Origin: Candidatus Krumholzibacteriota bacterium
GTDB lineage: Bacteria; Krumholzibacteriota; Krumholzibacteriia; JAJRXK01
Assembly (NCBI GenBank): GCA_029262065.1
Contig: JAJDAC010000047.1
Coordinates: 1 to 39,009, forward strand
Direction of reading: 5' to 3'
Length of the DNA: 39,009 bases
The position numbers and the translations under genes were made by a program. This document shows, piece by piece, positions 17,074 to 26,196 of this stretch. Position 1 is the stretch's first letter. Every line of letters starts with the position of its first letter. Under the pieces are notes generated by a model. The model did no database searches and was not told where the DNA came from. It was given only the letters and a program-made list of their open reading frames with translations.

Positions 17074-17771
17074 CAGGTGCCCGAATCGACCCTCCCGACA
17101 ATTGCCGAAACGCCGATGGTGACGCGAAACCCGGAGTAGTCCAACGGAGTATCGACACTCGATGACTCCAGTTCGAATGAACTCAGCCGGGCGTGCGTGT
17201 AGCCCACTTGAAAGCCGAACGAGAAGTGGCGATTCATCGGAACCGATGCCCACAGGCTTCCGCCGATCTGCTTATCCGAACCATCTATGGCATTGGCATC
17301 ACCCAGTGAATCCGTCAGCAGTCTGATATCTCCGTTGGTCTCGATCCACCCTCCATGGACGCGCGCGTCTATGTCCCAGCGCCCGAGCTTGGCAACGCGG
17401 TAGCCGATCCCAAACGAGTAGTAGTCACTGGCCAGGGAGTACAGAACGATTGCGTCTGGGTTGCTCCGGTCTTCTCCGGTGGGTGAAATGCCAGCCCACT
17501 GTCCGAAGAACTGAAACCCGCTGTTCAACGTCATGCCCACGGTGAACGTCGCCAGAATCGAGTGCCTTGACTTGAACAGATTCAATTCGGGGAGAGTTCC
17601 GTGGGATCCTATCGATTGAGGTTCTATGCCGACGGCCGTCCCGCCCAGACTCCAGTCGGCGAATGCCTCAGTGGCCTGGACCCGCGCGGGTGCCAGCAAC
17701 GTGGTGATGAGCGCCGCGGCGGCGACACGGGCGAGTATCCTCTGAGGTCGTGCCAATTTGATCCCTCGCAT
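17073..17771 (-). CDS. Predicted outer-membrane beta-barrel protein
   Basis: The protein has 232 residues with a long signal peptide (hydrophobic core VAAAALITTLLAPARVQA). The mature region has short amphipathic beta strands with aromatic girdles: FTVGMTLNSGFQFFGQWAG, YSFGIGYRVAKLGRWDIDARVHGGW, FSFGFQVGYTHARLSSFEL, FRVTIGVSAIVG. This is what small outer-membrane barrels look like, but the protein does not end with an aromatic residue and I cannot name a family. It is convergent with the PadR gene and divergent from the FG-GAP gene at 17958. Confidence 0.72.
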   Translation of the reverse strand: MRGIKLARPQRILARVAAAALITTLLAPARVQATEAFADWSLGGTAVGIEPQSIGSHGTLPELNLFKSRHSILATFTVGMTLNSGFQFFGQWAGISPTGEDRSNPDAIVLYSLASDYYSFGIGYRVAKLGRWDIDARVHGGWIETNGDIRLLTDSLGDANAIDGSDKQIGGSLWASVPMNRHFSFGFQVGYTHARLSSFELESSSVDTPLDYSGFRVTIGVSAIVGRVDSGT

Positions 17772-17957
17772 ACCGGTGGGTGGCAGAGCATTTCAGGGGG
17801 ACAGAACAAAAATACGGACACCGGGTGGCGGTATCAAGTCCGCTGACCCCGGCGCCCATGGGTTTGCTGACAGCTCTACATAAACCAAGTGGCCGCTTTC
17901 ACCGCTAGTCCGCGCGACTACCAGTAAGCACATTTCCCCGCTTTCTGGAGTACTCCC

Positions 17958-20900
17958 ATGTCACGGCTCTCACTACTCGTCTTGGCTCTGATTCTCGCCC
18001 CCTACTCGGCCGACGCAGTGTACGATTTCGACTTCGATTGGTACGAAACTGGGACGATCGGTGACGGCTGGGGAGACGCGGTCTGCACCGCCGGCGACGT
18101 CAACGGTGACGGGTACTCCGACATTCTGGTGGGCGCTCCACACTTCGGCGACAGCCCGCTCTGGGGCCAGGGCAAGGTCTACCTGTACTACGGTTCGGCC
18201 ACGGGTCCTGCGTCGACTCCCGACTGGGACTTCACCGTAAACATCGCCTTCGGCCAGATCGGCTGGTCGGTAGCGCCCGGCGGCGATATGAACGGCGACG
18301 GCTTTGCCGACTTTGTGGTGGGGGCACCGGGCCACTCCGGCGGCAACCCTTCGGAAGGCCGGCTCTATTTCTTTCTGGGAGGCCCGTCTGGCCCCACCTG
18401 GTTCACCCAGGCCGAGGTCAACGAAGACGACGCTCGGTTGGGCCACTCGGTTGCATACGCTGGCGACGTCAACGGCGACGGATATGACGATGTGATCGCC
18501 GGCGCCCCTGGCTGGGGCGGGTTCGGGTCACCGTTCTACATTCCGGTACAGGGCCGAGCCTATGTCTACTACGGCGGACCCGGCGGACCTGACGGGACGT
18601 CCGACTGGAATCGCGCCGGCGGCGACACCGACGGCGAGTTCGGTTGGAGCGTGGCTGGACTGGGCGACGTAAACGGCGATGGCTATTCCGACATCATGGT
18701 TGGCAAACCCCAGTACGATCCCGGCATCATCGACACCGACTACGGCCAGGTGGTTTGTTACTACGGATCGGCCACCGGGCCCTCCAGCAGTCCGGATTGG
18801 ACACAGACCGGCGCGTTCTCAGGCGATGAATTTGGTCGCGTGGTTGAATTCGCAGGGGACTTCAACGGCGACGGATTCGCCGACGCGCTCATTGGTGTAC
18901 CCGACTACAACGGCGGTGCCGGCGGTGTATACATTGCCTCAGGCGCCCCTGGCGGCCTGAGCACCGCGGCGCTTCTGAGAATCGGCTACAGCAGCAACTG
19001 GGGTGGCGCGGTTTCGAACATTGGGGACTTCAACGGCGACAGTCGGACCGATTTCGTCGTGGGCGGCGGAATTGATGACAATGCCTACATCTATTTTGGG
19101 AACCCGTTGTCGGGCCTGGAGAATTTCATTATTGGGTCCAATCAGTTCGCCGATGTCGTGGGATCGGCAGGCGATGTCAATGGCGATGGGCTGGGCGACT
19201 TCATGGTGGTCGATCCCTTGGACCAAGGTGGGGCCGGATCGATACGACTGTATCTGGGCGGCCGTGAGATCAACTACTCCGTTCCCCAGATGGCCAGTCG
19301 CGATGGAAACCCTTCCGATGAACTCGGCGCGGCCATGGCCAATGCCGGCGACGTAGACGGTGACGGGATGGACGACATGCTGTTGGGTGCGCCGGGGGCA
19401 TCGGGGTCAGGAGAAGCACAGCTCTACTATGGCACCCGATATTCTCTATCACCCACCCCCGAATGGACTGCATCGGGTAGTGGCGGCGGTCGCTTCGGAG
19501 CATCCGCAGCACCCGCCGGCGACGTGAACGGCGACGGATACGCCGACATCGTGGTGGGCGATCCCATTCTGCAGGAAATTCATGTGTTTCACGGTTCCCC
19601 CACCGGACTCGCCACCACCTCCGACTGGTCACACCAGTTCTCCGTGGGTGGCGCTGACTTTGGGCACGCGGTATGCGGCGCGGGCGATCTCAACGGCGAC
19701 GGATACGCTGACATTGCCGCCGGGGCACCCTCGTACGACGGCGGGCTTTCCGACCAGGGTTTCGTGCGTGTGTTCTTCGGATCCCCCGCGGGAATTCTCT
19801 CATCGGGCTACGTCGACCTTGTTTCCTCTTTCGGTGACGCAGCCTTTGGCTCCACCCTGAACATCATCGGCGACGCAAATGGAGATGGCTTCGATGACCT
19901 GGCCGTGGGATCGCCATGCTTTGGAGTTACCGGGACGGGCGGGAACGGGCGCGTATCGGTATACATGGGCTCGGCCACCGGCCAGTTGGGAACGGTGCAT
20001 CACTTCGACGGCACAGCCAACGGAGACCAACTCGGCTTCTCTCTCGCGGGCGGCGACCTGGATGGCAACGGATACGCCGATCTGGTGGCCGGTGCCCCGT
20101 TCGCCGATGGTGTGATCGCCGATGCCGGCATCGTTCACGTGTATTTTGGTGGGCCCACCCCTTTCTCGACACAGCTTGGCTTTCCCGCCTCGGGAGTCAC
20201 TACCGATACGGAGTTCGGTCGAGCGTTGGCAGGACTTGGCGACTACGATGGCCAGGGCAGAACGCTGCTGGTTGCCGCTCGTTTGAACGTCAACCAGATG
20301 TGGACAATGGTCGACGTATACGAACTGCAGGGCCTGACGATGGTACGCCGCAGTGCATTCGAGATCGACTATGCACCCGACGACATTCAGATCACGAGCG
20401 TTGGCGACTTGGACGCCGACGGTTCACCCGATCTGGGCTACGGCTTGCCCTTTTCGCGCAACGGCGAAGGGCAAGCACGAGTCTACGGACCATTTCCTCA
20501 CCGCTACATCCTGCCGCCATCGCCCAACGCGCGGATGGCGACCACGCTGGGCGATCCCATCGCTCTGCGCGGTATTCTCGATGCGGGAGAAGACCTTCGT
20601 TTCCACGCGCGCGGTTGGCTACCCACCGGGCGTACCCCTTTGCGACTCGAGTGGATGATCGGTGAAGAGCGTCAGGCATACACCCTCCAAGGGTTTGGCT
20701 CGTGGACACCCAGCGCTACGCACATCGGAGGGACAGACATATTCGCCGACCATGATGGAGTGCTGCTCCCTGGCCTTCGCTATCGTTGGCGGGTGCGGGT
20801 GCGGTCGACAAACCCGTTCGTGCCATCAGGACCGTGGATGACCAACCAGCCCAACAGCGACTCGCTGTACGGCCTGCGGGTCATCGACACTCTCACCGCG

Positions 20901-21200
20901 GCGGACGGCGCTCCCCGCCGCGGTATAGGGTCCTTGGTCGGCGCATTCCCCAATCCGTTCAACCCCATGACGCGCCTACAGGTGAACCTGGAATCCGGGC
21001 GGAACACCTCTCTGGAGATCTTTGATGTTCGGGGACGGCTTGTGAGAACGCTGCATCACGGTTGGTTGGGCGGTGGAACCCATTACCTACCGTGGGATGG
21101 GTCCGATGAAGTGGGACAGACGGTAGCGTCGGGCGTGTACCACGCGCGTTTGCAGGTCGGGTCCAGTACGAGTCAGGTGAAGCTGACGGTGCTGAAGTGA
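17958..21200 (+). CDS. FG-GAP/integrin-alpha-like repeat protein with C-terminal sorting domain
   Basis: The 1080-residue protein has a signal peptide (MSRLSLLVLALILAPYSADA) and TGGAG upstream of the ATG. About a dozen FG-GAP repeats follow, each with a calcium-binding DxNGDG loop (GDVNGDGYSDILVGAP, GDLNGDGYADIAAGAP and similar) and a YYG or FFG strand; they should form one or two integrin-like propellers. An Ig-like region (about 870-980) comes next. The C-terminal domain starts FPNPFNPMTRLQV, includes LEIFDVRGRLVRTL and SGVYHARL, and ends VKLTVLK. It is likely an outer-surface calcium-dependent adhesion or scaffold protein. It converges with the next gene, with four bases between the stops. 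Confidence 0.9.
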   Translation: MSRLSLLVLALILAPYSADAVYDFDFDWYETGTIGDGWGDAVCTAGDVNGDGYSDILVGAPHFGDSPLWGQGKVYLYYGSATGPASTPDWDFTVNIAFGQIGWSVAPGGDMNGDGFADFVVGAPGHSGGNPSEGRLYFFLGGPSGPTWFTQAEVNEDDARLGHSVAYAGDVNGDGYDDVIAGAPGWGGFGSPFYIPVQGRAYVYYGGPGGPDGTSDWNRAGGDTDGEFGWSVAGLGDVNGDGYSDIMVGKPQYDPGIIDTDYGQVVCYYGSATGPSSSPDWTQTGAFSGDEFGRVVEFAGDFNGDGFADALIGVPDYNGGAGGVYIASGAPGGLSTAALLRIGYSSNWGGAVSNIGDFNGDSRTDFVVGGGIDDNAYIYFGNPLSGLENFIIGSNQFADVVGSAGDVNGDGLGDFMVVDPLDQGGAGSIRLYLGGREINYSVPQMASRDGNPSDELGAAMANAGDVDGDGMDDMLLGAPGASGSGEAQLYYGTRYSLSPTPEWTASGSGGGRFGASAAPAGDVNGDGYADIVVGDPILQEIHVFHGSPTGLATTSDWSHQFSVGGADFGHAVCGAGDLNGDGYADIAAGAPSYDGGLSDQGFVRVFFGSPAGILSSGYVDLVSSFGDAAFGSTLNIIGDANGDGFDDLAVGSPCFGVTGTGGNGRVSVYMGSATGQLGTVHHFDGTANGDQLGFSLAGGDLDGNGYADLVAGAPFADGVIADAGIVHVYFGGPTPFSTQLGFPASGVTTDTEFGRALAGLGDYDGQGRTLLVAARLNVNQMWTMVDVYELQGLTMVRRSAFEIDYAPDDIQITSVGDLDADGSPDLGYGLPFSRNGEGQARVYGPFPHRYILPPSPNARMATTLGDPIALRGILDAGEDLRFHARGWLPTGRTPLRLEWMIGEERQAYTLQGFGSWTPSATHIGGTDIFADHDGVLLPGLRYRWRVRVRSTNPFVPSGPWMTNQPNSDSLYGLRVIDTLTAADGAPRRGIGSLVGAFPNPFNPMTRLQVNLESGRNTSLEIFDVRGRLVRTLHHGWLGGGTHYLPWDGSDEVGQTVASGVYHARLQVGSSTSQVKLTVLK

Positions 21201-21204
21201 TGAC

Positions 21205-21648
21205 CTAGAAGTCGCCTGAAATCGACGCCCCCCACTCTCTCCTACCCGCGTCGTACCCGAGCGCGGGTCGCAGCGGCAATTCGTAATAGTGCCGCTGGCC
21301 GTCGGTCAGCTTTGCAACCACAACGCCCAGCAGCGCTCCCGCCGGGATCAGCATCAACGCGCCGAGTTGCCGCGTCAGATCGTCACGGCCGGGAGTCGAA
21401 ATCGGTTCCCAATCATCGTCGTTCCGCGTGATCACCAGTGCCGCCATGGTTCCGGCCAAAGCGCCAACCGCGGCGAAAGCCAGCGTGCGACCATGGCCGG
21501 AGCCACCAGCTCCGAGACTGACGGCCGAGGACTCGAGCCGAAGCGGCTCGAGCTCGCGCGGGACATCGTCGGTGGCCTGGGCAGAGGTAGAAGAAAGCGC
21601 GCAGCTCAATGCCATGATCGCGCAAATCACCTGATTGGAACGTCGCAT
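21205..21648 (-). CDS. Small exported or membrane protein of unknown function
   Basis: The protein has 147 residues with a signal peptide (MRRSNQVICAIMALSCALSSTSAQA) and two further hydrophobic segments (TLAFAAVGALAGTMAALVI and LGALMLIPAGALLGVVVAKL) joined by an acidic loop. The end, RREWGASISGDF, is beta-like with a terminal Phe. The Gly/Ala-rich pairs resemble glycine-zipper segments, but no family is recognised. Confidence 0.65.
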   Translation of the reverse strand: MRRSNQVICAIMALSCALSSTSAQATDDVPRELEPLRLESSAVSLGAGGSGHGRTLAFAAVGALAGTMAALVITRNDDDWEPISTPGRDDLTRQLGALMLIPAGALLGVVVAKLTDGQRHYYELPLRPALGYDAGRREWGASISGDF

Positions 21649-21869
21649 CTAGGGTCTCCCGTGCGTTCGAGTTACCCGTTGGAAGACCAAGAATCGTGCC
21701 CCGGAACCTAAACCCTCCGCCTCGCCTATGTTGTTGTTCAGAAATGCATTGGCGCAGCACGGACGTTGGCGGGATTGGCGTGGACGTGTTCGCGAAGATA
21801 CACTCTGTATCTGCGAGATTCACACGGGGCATGCTCTGGTATGCTGGCCCGCCCTTCCTGGGACGCGAA

Positions 21870-22757
21870 GTGAACCCCGACGCTACCGGCTCATGGCCGA
21901 TGCCACCGCCCTACGACTTCTTCAACACCACGCGCATGCTGCGCACGGGTCACCGCGACCCCACGTTGCAGCGGGAACCCGACGGCCTGTGGCGAACGGC
22001 CCACACCGACGATGGCCCAGCCACGGTTCGCTTGACGGTAGGCGAACATCTCCAGGCAAAGGCCTGGGGCCCCGGTGCCGAGCAGGTAATGCAGGATGTG
22101 CCCTACTGGGCGGGTCTGCACGAAGAACCCTGGAAGCTGCCATCACATCCGGCGACCGACCGACTGTTGAAACAACACTCGGGGTTACGCGGTACAGACA
22201 CCCGCAATATGTTCGAAGCGTTGACCAACGCCATCGTGCATCAACTGATTACGTGGAACGAGGCGGCCGCGATCTGGCGGCGCCTGTGTGAGGAGTTGGG
22301 CGTGCGTGCGCCTGGGCCCGTCGATATGCGACTGTCGCCAACGCCGCGGGCAATCCTGGGCGCGGGGCCGGATCGGCTGCGGTCTACCGGCATGGGTGGT
22401 CGACAATCGAGAGCGTTGATGGAGTTGGCGCGCGTTCCTCACGTGGCCAAACGAGCCGGCGGTCTACCCACGTCCGATGCTCTCGAGCTATTACAGAAGA
22501 TTCCGGGCATCGGCCCGTGGAGCGCGAGCTACGCGCTGGGCCTGTTCGGAGGACGACCAGAACCGGTGCCGCTCGGTGACTACAACCTACCCAACACGCT
22601 GGCCTGGGTTCTCGCGGGCGAACCGCGGGCCACGGAAGAACGCATGCTCGAACTGCTCGAACCGTTCGAGGGACATGCCTATCGGGTGGTGCGCCTGGTG
22701 TTCGCGGCGGGAATCAAGCCCCCCCGTAGGGGACCGCGACGCGCCCGGCGATGGTAA
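21870..22757 (+). CDS. HhH-GPD superfamily DNA glycosylase (AlkA/MAG-like)
   Basis: The helix-hairpin-helix and catalytic signature of base-excision glycosylases is plain: LQKIPGIGPWSASYALGLF (about 208-226) followed by PLGDYNL with Asp237 as the expected catalytic aspartate. Upstream, NMFEALTNAIVHQLITWNEAAAIW matches the helix that begins the HhH-GPD domain. It should excise alkylated or otherwise damaged bases in the cytoplasm. The start is uncertain: GTG 21870 after GGGACGCGAA and ATG 21900 (MPPPYDFF) are both reasonable, and I give 21870. Longer starts back to 21696 add a Cys-rich, unlikely stretch. It ends with a basic tail (PPRRGPRRARRW). Confidence 0.88.
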   Translation: MNPDATGSWPMPPPYDFFNTTRMLRTGHRDPTLQREPDGLWRTAHTDDGPATVRLTVGEHLQAKAWGPGAEQVMQDVPYWAGLHEEPWKLPSHPATDRLLKQHSGLRGTDTRNMFEALTNAIVHQLITWNEAAAIWRRLCEELGVRAPGPVDMRLSPTPRAILGAGPDRLRSTGMGGRQSRALMELARVPHVAKRAGGLPTSDALELLQKIPGIGPWSASYALGLFGGRPEPVPLGDYNLPNTLAWVLAGEPRATEERMLELLEPFEGHAYRVVRLVFAAGIKPPRRGPRRARRW

Positions 22758-22764
22758 TGGCCGC

Positions 22765-24696
22765 TCATTTGGAAACCGGCGGCAGCCCCGCACTTCGCGT
22801 GTAGAGGATCTTCAGTTCGGTACCCACCAGAACACCGTCGGTTGGCGACGTCATCCACACCGACCGTACATGCGACGAACCCCATACCCCGCTGCTCACA
22901 CGCGCCCACGAAGCGCCGCCGTCGTTCGTGGTCAGTACTTCGCCCGACGTTCCCACGCCGATGCCCACGTCGGGCGTACCAAAATGCACATCCCAGATGA
23001 CGCGCGGCGCGATGCCCAGCTCCCACGTGACGGCTCCGTCACGGGTATATACAATCTGCGAGGACTGGGTGGTTCCCCACCCGTATACACCGTTGTAGAA
23101 ATGGATCGAGCGAATCGACTTGCTCGTGCCCGAATCGCGTTCCGACCAGTTTTGCCCCATGTCAGGGGTAAAGACGATCTTCCCGGATTCGCTCCCCAGC
23201 AGGGCGATGGATCCGGTCAACGCGCAGACATCGTAGAAATTCCTGGCCGCGGTCACGCCTCGATCGATGCGCGACCAGGACTGGCCGCGGTTGTGGCTCA
23301 CCAGAATCGTCTCGTCCAGGCCGATTCGGTCGCCCACGATCATTACGCTCGTGGCGCTGAATTGTGCGACGCCCCACAACGTAACGACATCGATCGGTAG
23401 TGTGACGGGGCTCCAGCTCTGCCCGCCGTTCGTGCTGCGAATAGCCGCCAGGTTTCGCCCGACCGCAAAAGCAACCCCGTCCTTCAACGAGACGCTGTAG
23501 AGATCCTCGGTCGTGCCACTTGACTGATCTGACCAGGTCACTCCGTTGTCGGTTGTGCGCACCACCGAGCCATCGCTGCCGACGGCGATCCCAAGCCCGG
23601 CATCGTCCAGTACCACATCGAACAGCTGCTTGCTGAAGGCGTCCTCATTGGGAAGGTGATTCGAGGTCGTTTGCCACGTGACGCCTTCGTCGGCCGACAC
23701 GCTCATACGTCCATCCCAACCGGCAATGGCGAGTCGGTTTCCACGTTGGGTAACATCGCGCGGGGAAATGTTGGCACCCAACGGCCCGTGCTCCCATACG
23801 GAATCGGAAAACCGTCCCAGATGGGGAGTGTCGTTCTCCATGTAGAGCACGATTCCATTGGCAGCGTCTTCAAAGGCAAGGCCCAGAATCGTGCCCTTGG
23901 CCAGGATGTGACTCCAGTCACCGGGCCCCAAGCTCTCGTAGAGCGATCCCTGGGCGGTGCCCAGTACAACCTTGTCATCGGCCAGACGTGAGATGTGCGT
24001 CACCTTGTCGGTCCATACGGTGTCAAGGAGAGTCCACGTTGCCCCAGCGTCGTCGCTTCGCAACACGGTAGCATCGTCGCCCGCGGCCCATCCGATACTC
24101 GGCGAACTAAACAAGACCGTGTTGAGAGTCATGACCGATGGCGGCGAATAGACGCTGGCCCACGTGGTCCCACCGTCGTTGCTCCGATGAATGCTGCCGC
24201 CGTCGTCCACGACGAAACCGTTGTCTTCGTCGTGGAAGTAGACCGATCGAATGTCGTAGATCGTATTCACGGACCGATCAATCCATGTGGCACCTCCATC
24301 CATGGTGTACGAGACCTGGCCCGCTCCGCCCACTACCCACCCCCGGTTGGCGTCAACGAAGAACAGGTCGAACAGCCGGCCGTTGGTTTGTACCTGGACT
24401 TCGAACGCACGGTAGGCCACCTCCCAGGTGTTGCCGGCATCGGAGCTCTTCAACACCGACCCACCGTCACTGACCGCGAAAAGCACCGAGTCCGACGCGT
24501 ATTCAATACGATTCACCGGCGCGCCCTGGGGCCTGGGATTGGCCCAGTTCCAGGCGCCCACCTGATTGAGTTGCCCTGCCGGTGGGGTGGGATTCGGACC
24601 GGGGCCAGTAGCCGGAGTGGAGCTGCCGCACCCTGTTGTTGCGGCCAGGTAGGCGCAGAACATCAGTAGGCAAGGGAGGTTGATCTTCAGGTTCAC
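22765..24696 (-). CDS. Ycf48-like / BNR Asp-box propeller lipoprotein
   Basis: The 643-residue protein starts at the GTG at 24696, with CGGAG eight bases away, giving MNLKINLPCLLMFCAYLAATTGC with a lipobox before Cys23. A Pro/Gly/Thr linker follows. The rest has about eleven Asp-box motifs of the S-x-D-x-G-x-T-W type (SDAGNTWEV, DGGATWIDRS, NDGGTTWASV, DDAGATWTLL, ADEGVTWQTT, TDNGVTWSDQS and more), as in Ycf48 photosystem-assembly factors and sialidase/sortilin propellers. Catalytic sialidase residues are not apparent, so it is probably a binding or scaffold protein anchored in the envelope. It converges with the glycosylase, with seven bases between. Confidence 0.88.
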   Translation of the reverse strand: MNLKINLPCLLMFCAYLAATTGCGSSTPATGPGPNPTPPAGQLNQVGAWNWANPRPQGAPVNRIEYASDSVLFAVSDGGSVLKSSDAGNTWEVAYRAFEVQVQTNGRLFDLFFVDANRGWVVGGAGQVSYTMDGGATWIDRSVNTIYDIRSVYFHDEDNGFVVDDGGSIHRSNDGGTTWASVYSPPSVMTLNTVLFSSPSIGWAAGDDATVLRSDDAGATWTLLDTVWTDKVTHISRLADDKVVLGTAQGSLYESLGPGDWSHILAKGTILGLAFEDAANGIVLYMENDTPHLGRFSDSVWEHGPLGANISPRDVTQRGNRLAIAGWDGRMSVSADEGVTWQTTSNHLPNEDAFSKQLFDVVLDDAGLGIAVGSDGSVVRTTDNGVTWSDQSSGTTEDLYSVSLKDGVAFAVGRNLAAIRSTNGGQSWSPVTLPIDVVTLWGVAQFSATSVMIVGDRIGLDETILVSHNRGQSWSRIDRGVTAARNFYDVCALTGSIALLGSESGKIVFTPDMGQNWSERDSGTSKSIRSIHFYNGVYGWGTTQSSQIVYTRDGAVTWELGIAPRVIWDVHFGTPDVGIGVGTSGEVLTTNDGGASWARVSSGVWGSSHVRSVWMTSPTDGVLVGTELKILYTRSAGLPPVSK

Positions 24697-24940
24697 GACG
24701 ACAGCTCCGGAGTGGATACGAAATGGTAGATAGACGGCGACCAGCCGAGACAAGAAAGGTGCCTCGATAGACCGTGGTCCTTGTATGTAGAGAAGGCCAC
24801 TGGCCCGAAGAAGCGCACAAGGTACCCGGCATGCGACTGCGGCCGAGAGATCACGGGCTCCCAGACCGATTGGATTGATTTCAGCGGGCCGATGTAGCAA
24901 CCTGTGAACCGGCCCGCCACGGCTGGAAGGCACAAAAAGC

Positions 24941-26164
24941 ATGAATCGACGTAAGTTCGTTTTCAGTACGACCGTGGCCCTGGGAATCGCCGTGTGTGCA
25001 CCTTCGTTGCTGCTTGGCGAGTCACGAGAGAAGTGGCACCTGTCTCAGGAATTCCTCGATGCCCTGCCGGGCCTCATGGATAAGGCACTCGTGCCCGGCC
25101 TGGCCATCGCGCTCGTGGAAGATGGGAGCGTCGTGTCGGTCAAGACCGCCGGCGTGATGAATCGCGAGAGCAAACAACCGATCGACGAAGAGACCGTGTT
25201 CGAGGCGGCGTCACTCAGCAAACCGATGTTCGCGTACACCGTCTTGCGCTTGACTGATAGCGGGCTTATCGATCTGGATCGTCCGCTCGACAGCTACCTT
25301 GCATCGTCCTCCGTTTCAGCGGATGACAAGGCCAAGCAGATCACCGCACGGCACGTTCTGAGCCACTCCTCCGGCTTCATGAACTGGCGCTTCAACGAAG
25401 GTGCGGAGTTGTCGGTGACCTTCCCTCCCGGCTCGCAATTCTCCTACTCGGGCGAAGGCTACATCTACCTGCAACGTGTGGTGGAAGAGATCACCGGCCG
25501 CGGGCTGGAATCGGTCATGCGCGAGTACCTGTTCGAACCACTGGGTCTGAAGAAAAGCAGCTACGTCTGGAGTGAGGCTCGCGAGAGCGACATGGCGCGC
25601 GGGTACCGCAAGCCCCACGAAAGCACCGAGGGCGACAGTTGGGGCGTCGCCTCGGGCAAGAAGCGACTGGCATTGAGCCGCGAGTGGCAGAAGCCTTTGG
25701 ATACGTGGAGGTACGCCGACATGGTCAAAGCGCACCCTCACATCTATGAACAGTTTCCGCCGTTTCCCACCTTCTTCTCCCCCAACGTGGCGGGAAGCCT
25801 ATTCACCACCGCCGGTGAATACGCCCGGTTCATGATGCTGTTCATGGCCCAACCAAACGGCGGGGAAATCGCGAAGAAACTGGAACTCGCCCCCACCACC
25901 CGTGACGACATGTTGACCGCTCAGGTGAACATCAACGAGTCGTTGGGGTGGGGATTGGGCTGGGGTGTCGAGACGGTGGGCGACACCAAGTACTTCTGGC
26001 ACTGGGGCGACAATGTGCACTTCAAGAACCTGGTGATCGGAGATCCAACTCGCGGGCGGGCTTTGGTGATCCTGACCACGAGCACCACGGGAAATCGACT
26101 CTGGGAGCCGATCGTGAGCCACGTCACCGGTGAGGAGCACCCGCTGCTGAAATGGGTGGAGTAG
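24941..26164 (+). CDS. Beta-lactamase-fold serine hydrolase (class C / esterase type)
   Basis: This 407-residue protein has a twin-arginine-like signal (MNRRKFVFSTTVALGIAVCAPS). The active-site motifs of the class C beta-lactamase/DD-peptidase family are present: SLSK (Ser91, Lys94), YSG (Tyr169, in the place of YxN) and HWG in the WHWGDN segment near 355. Its substrate might be a peptidoglycan peptide or an ester; sequence alone does not decide. The Gly instead of Asn after Tyr is common in esterase-like members. It is divergent from the Ycf48-like gene, with 244 bases between that hold both promoters. Confidence 0.9.
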   Translation: MNRRKFVFSTTVALGIAVCAPSLLLGESREKWHLSQEFLDALPGLMDKALVPGLAIALVEDGSVVSVKTAGVMNRESKQPIDEETVFEAASLSKPMFAYTVLRLTDSGLIDLDRPLDSYLASSSVSADDKAKQITARHVLSHSSGFMNWRFNEGAELSVTFPPGSQFSYSGEGYIYLQRVVEEITGRGLESVMREYLFEPLGLKKSSYVWSEARESDMARGYRKPHESTEGDSWGVASGKKRLALSREWQKPLDTWRYADMVKAHPHIYEQFPPFPTFFSPNVAGSLFTTAGEYARFMMLFMAQPNGGEIAKKLELAPTTRDDMLTAQVNINESLGWGLGWGVETVGDTKYFWHWGDNVHFKNLVIGDPTRGRALVILTTSTTGNRLWEPIVSHVTGEEHPLLKWVE

Positions 26165-26196
26165 CCTGGCCGCTGATTATTGGACCAGGTCGCGGG

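Noticed and set aside
21696-21869. Longer N-terminus for the DNA glycosylase
   Set aside because: Cys- and Arg-rich with no similarity to the family; a GTG at 21870 or ATG at 21900 gives a compact protein of normal length.
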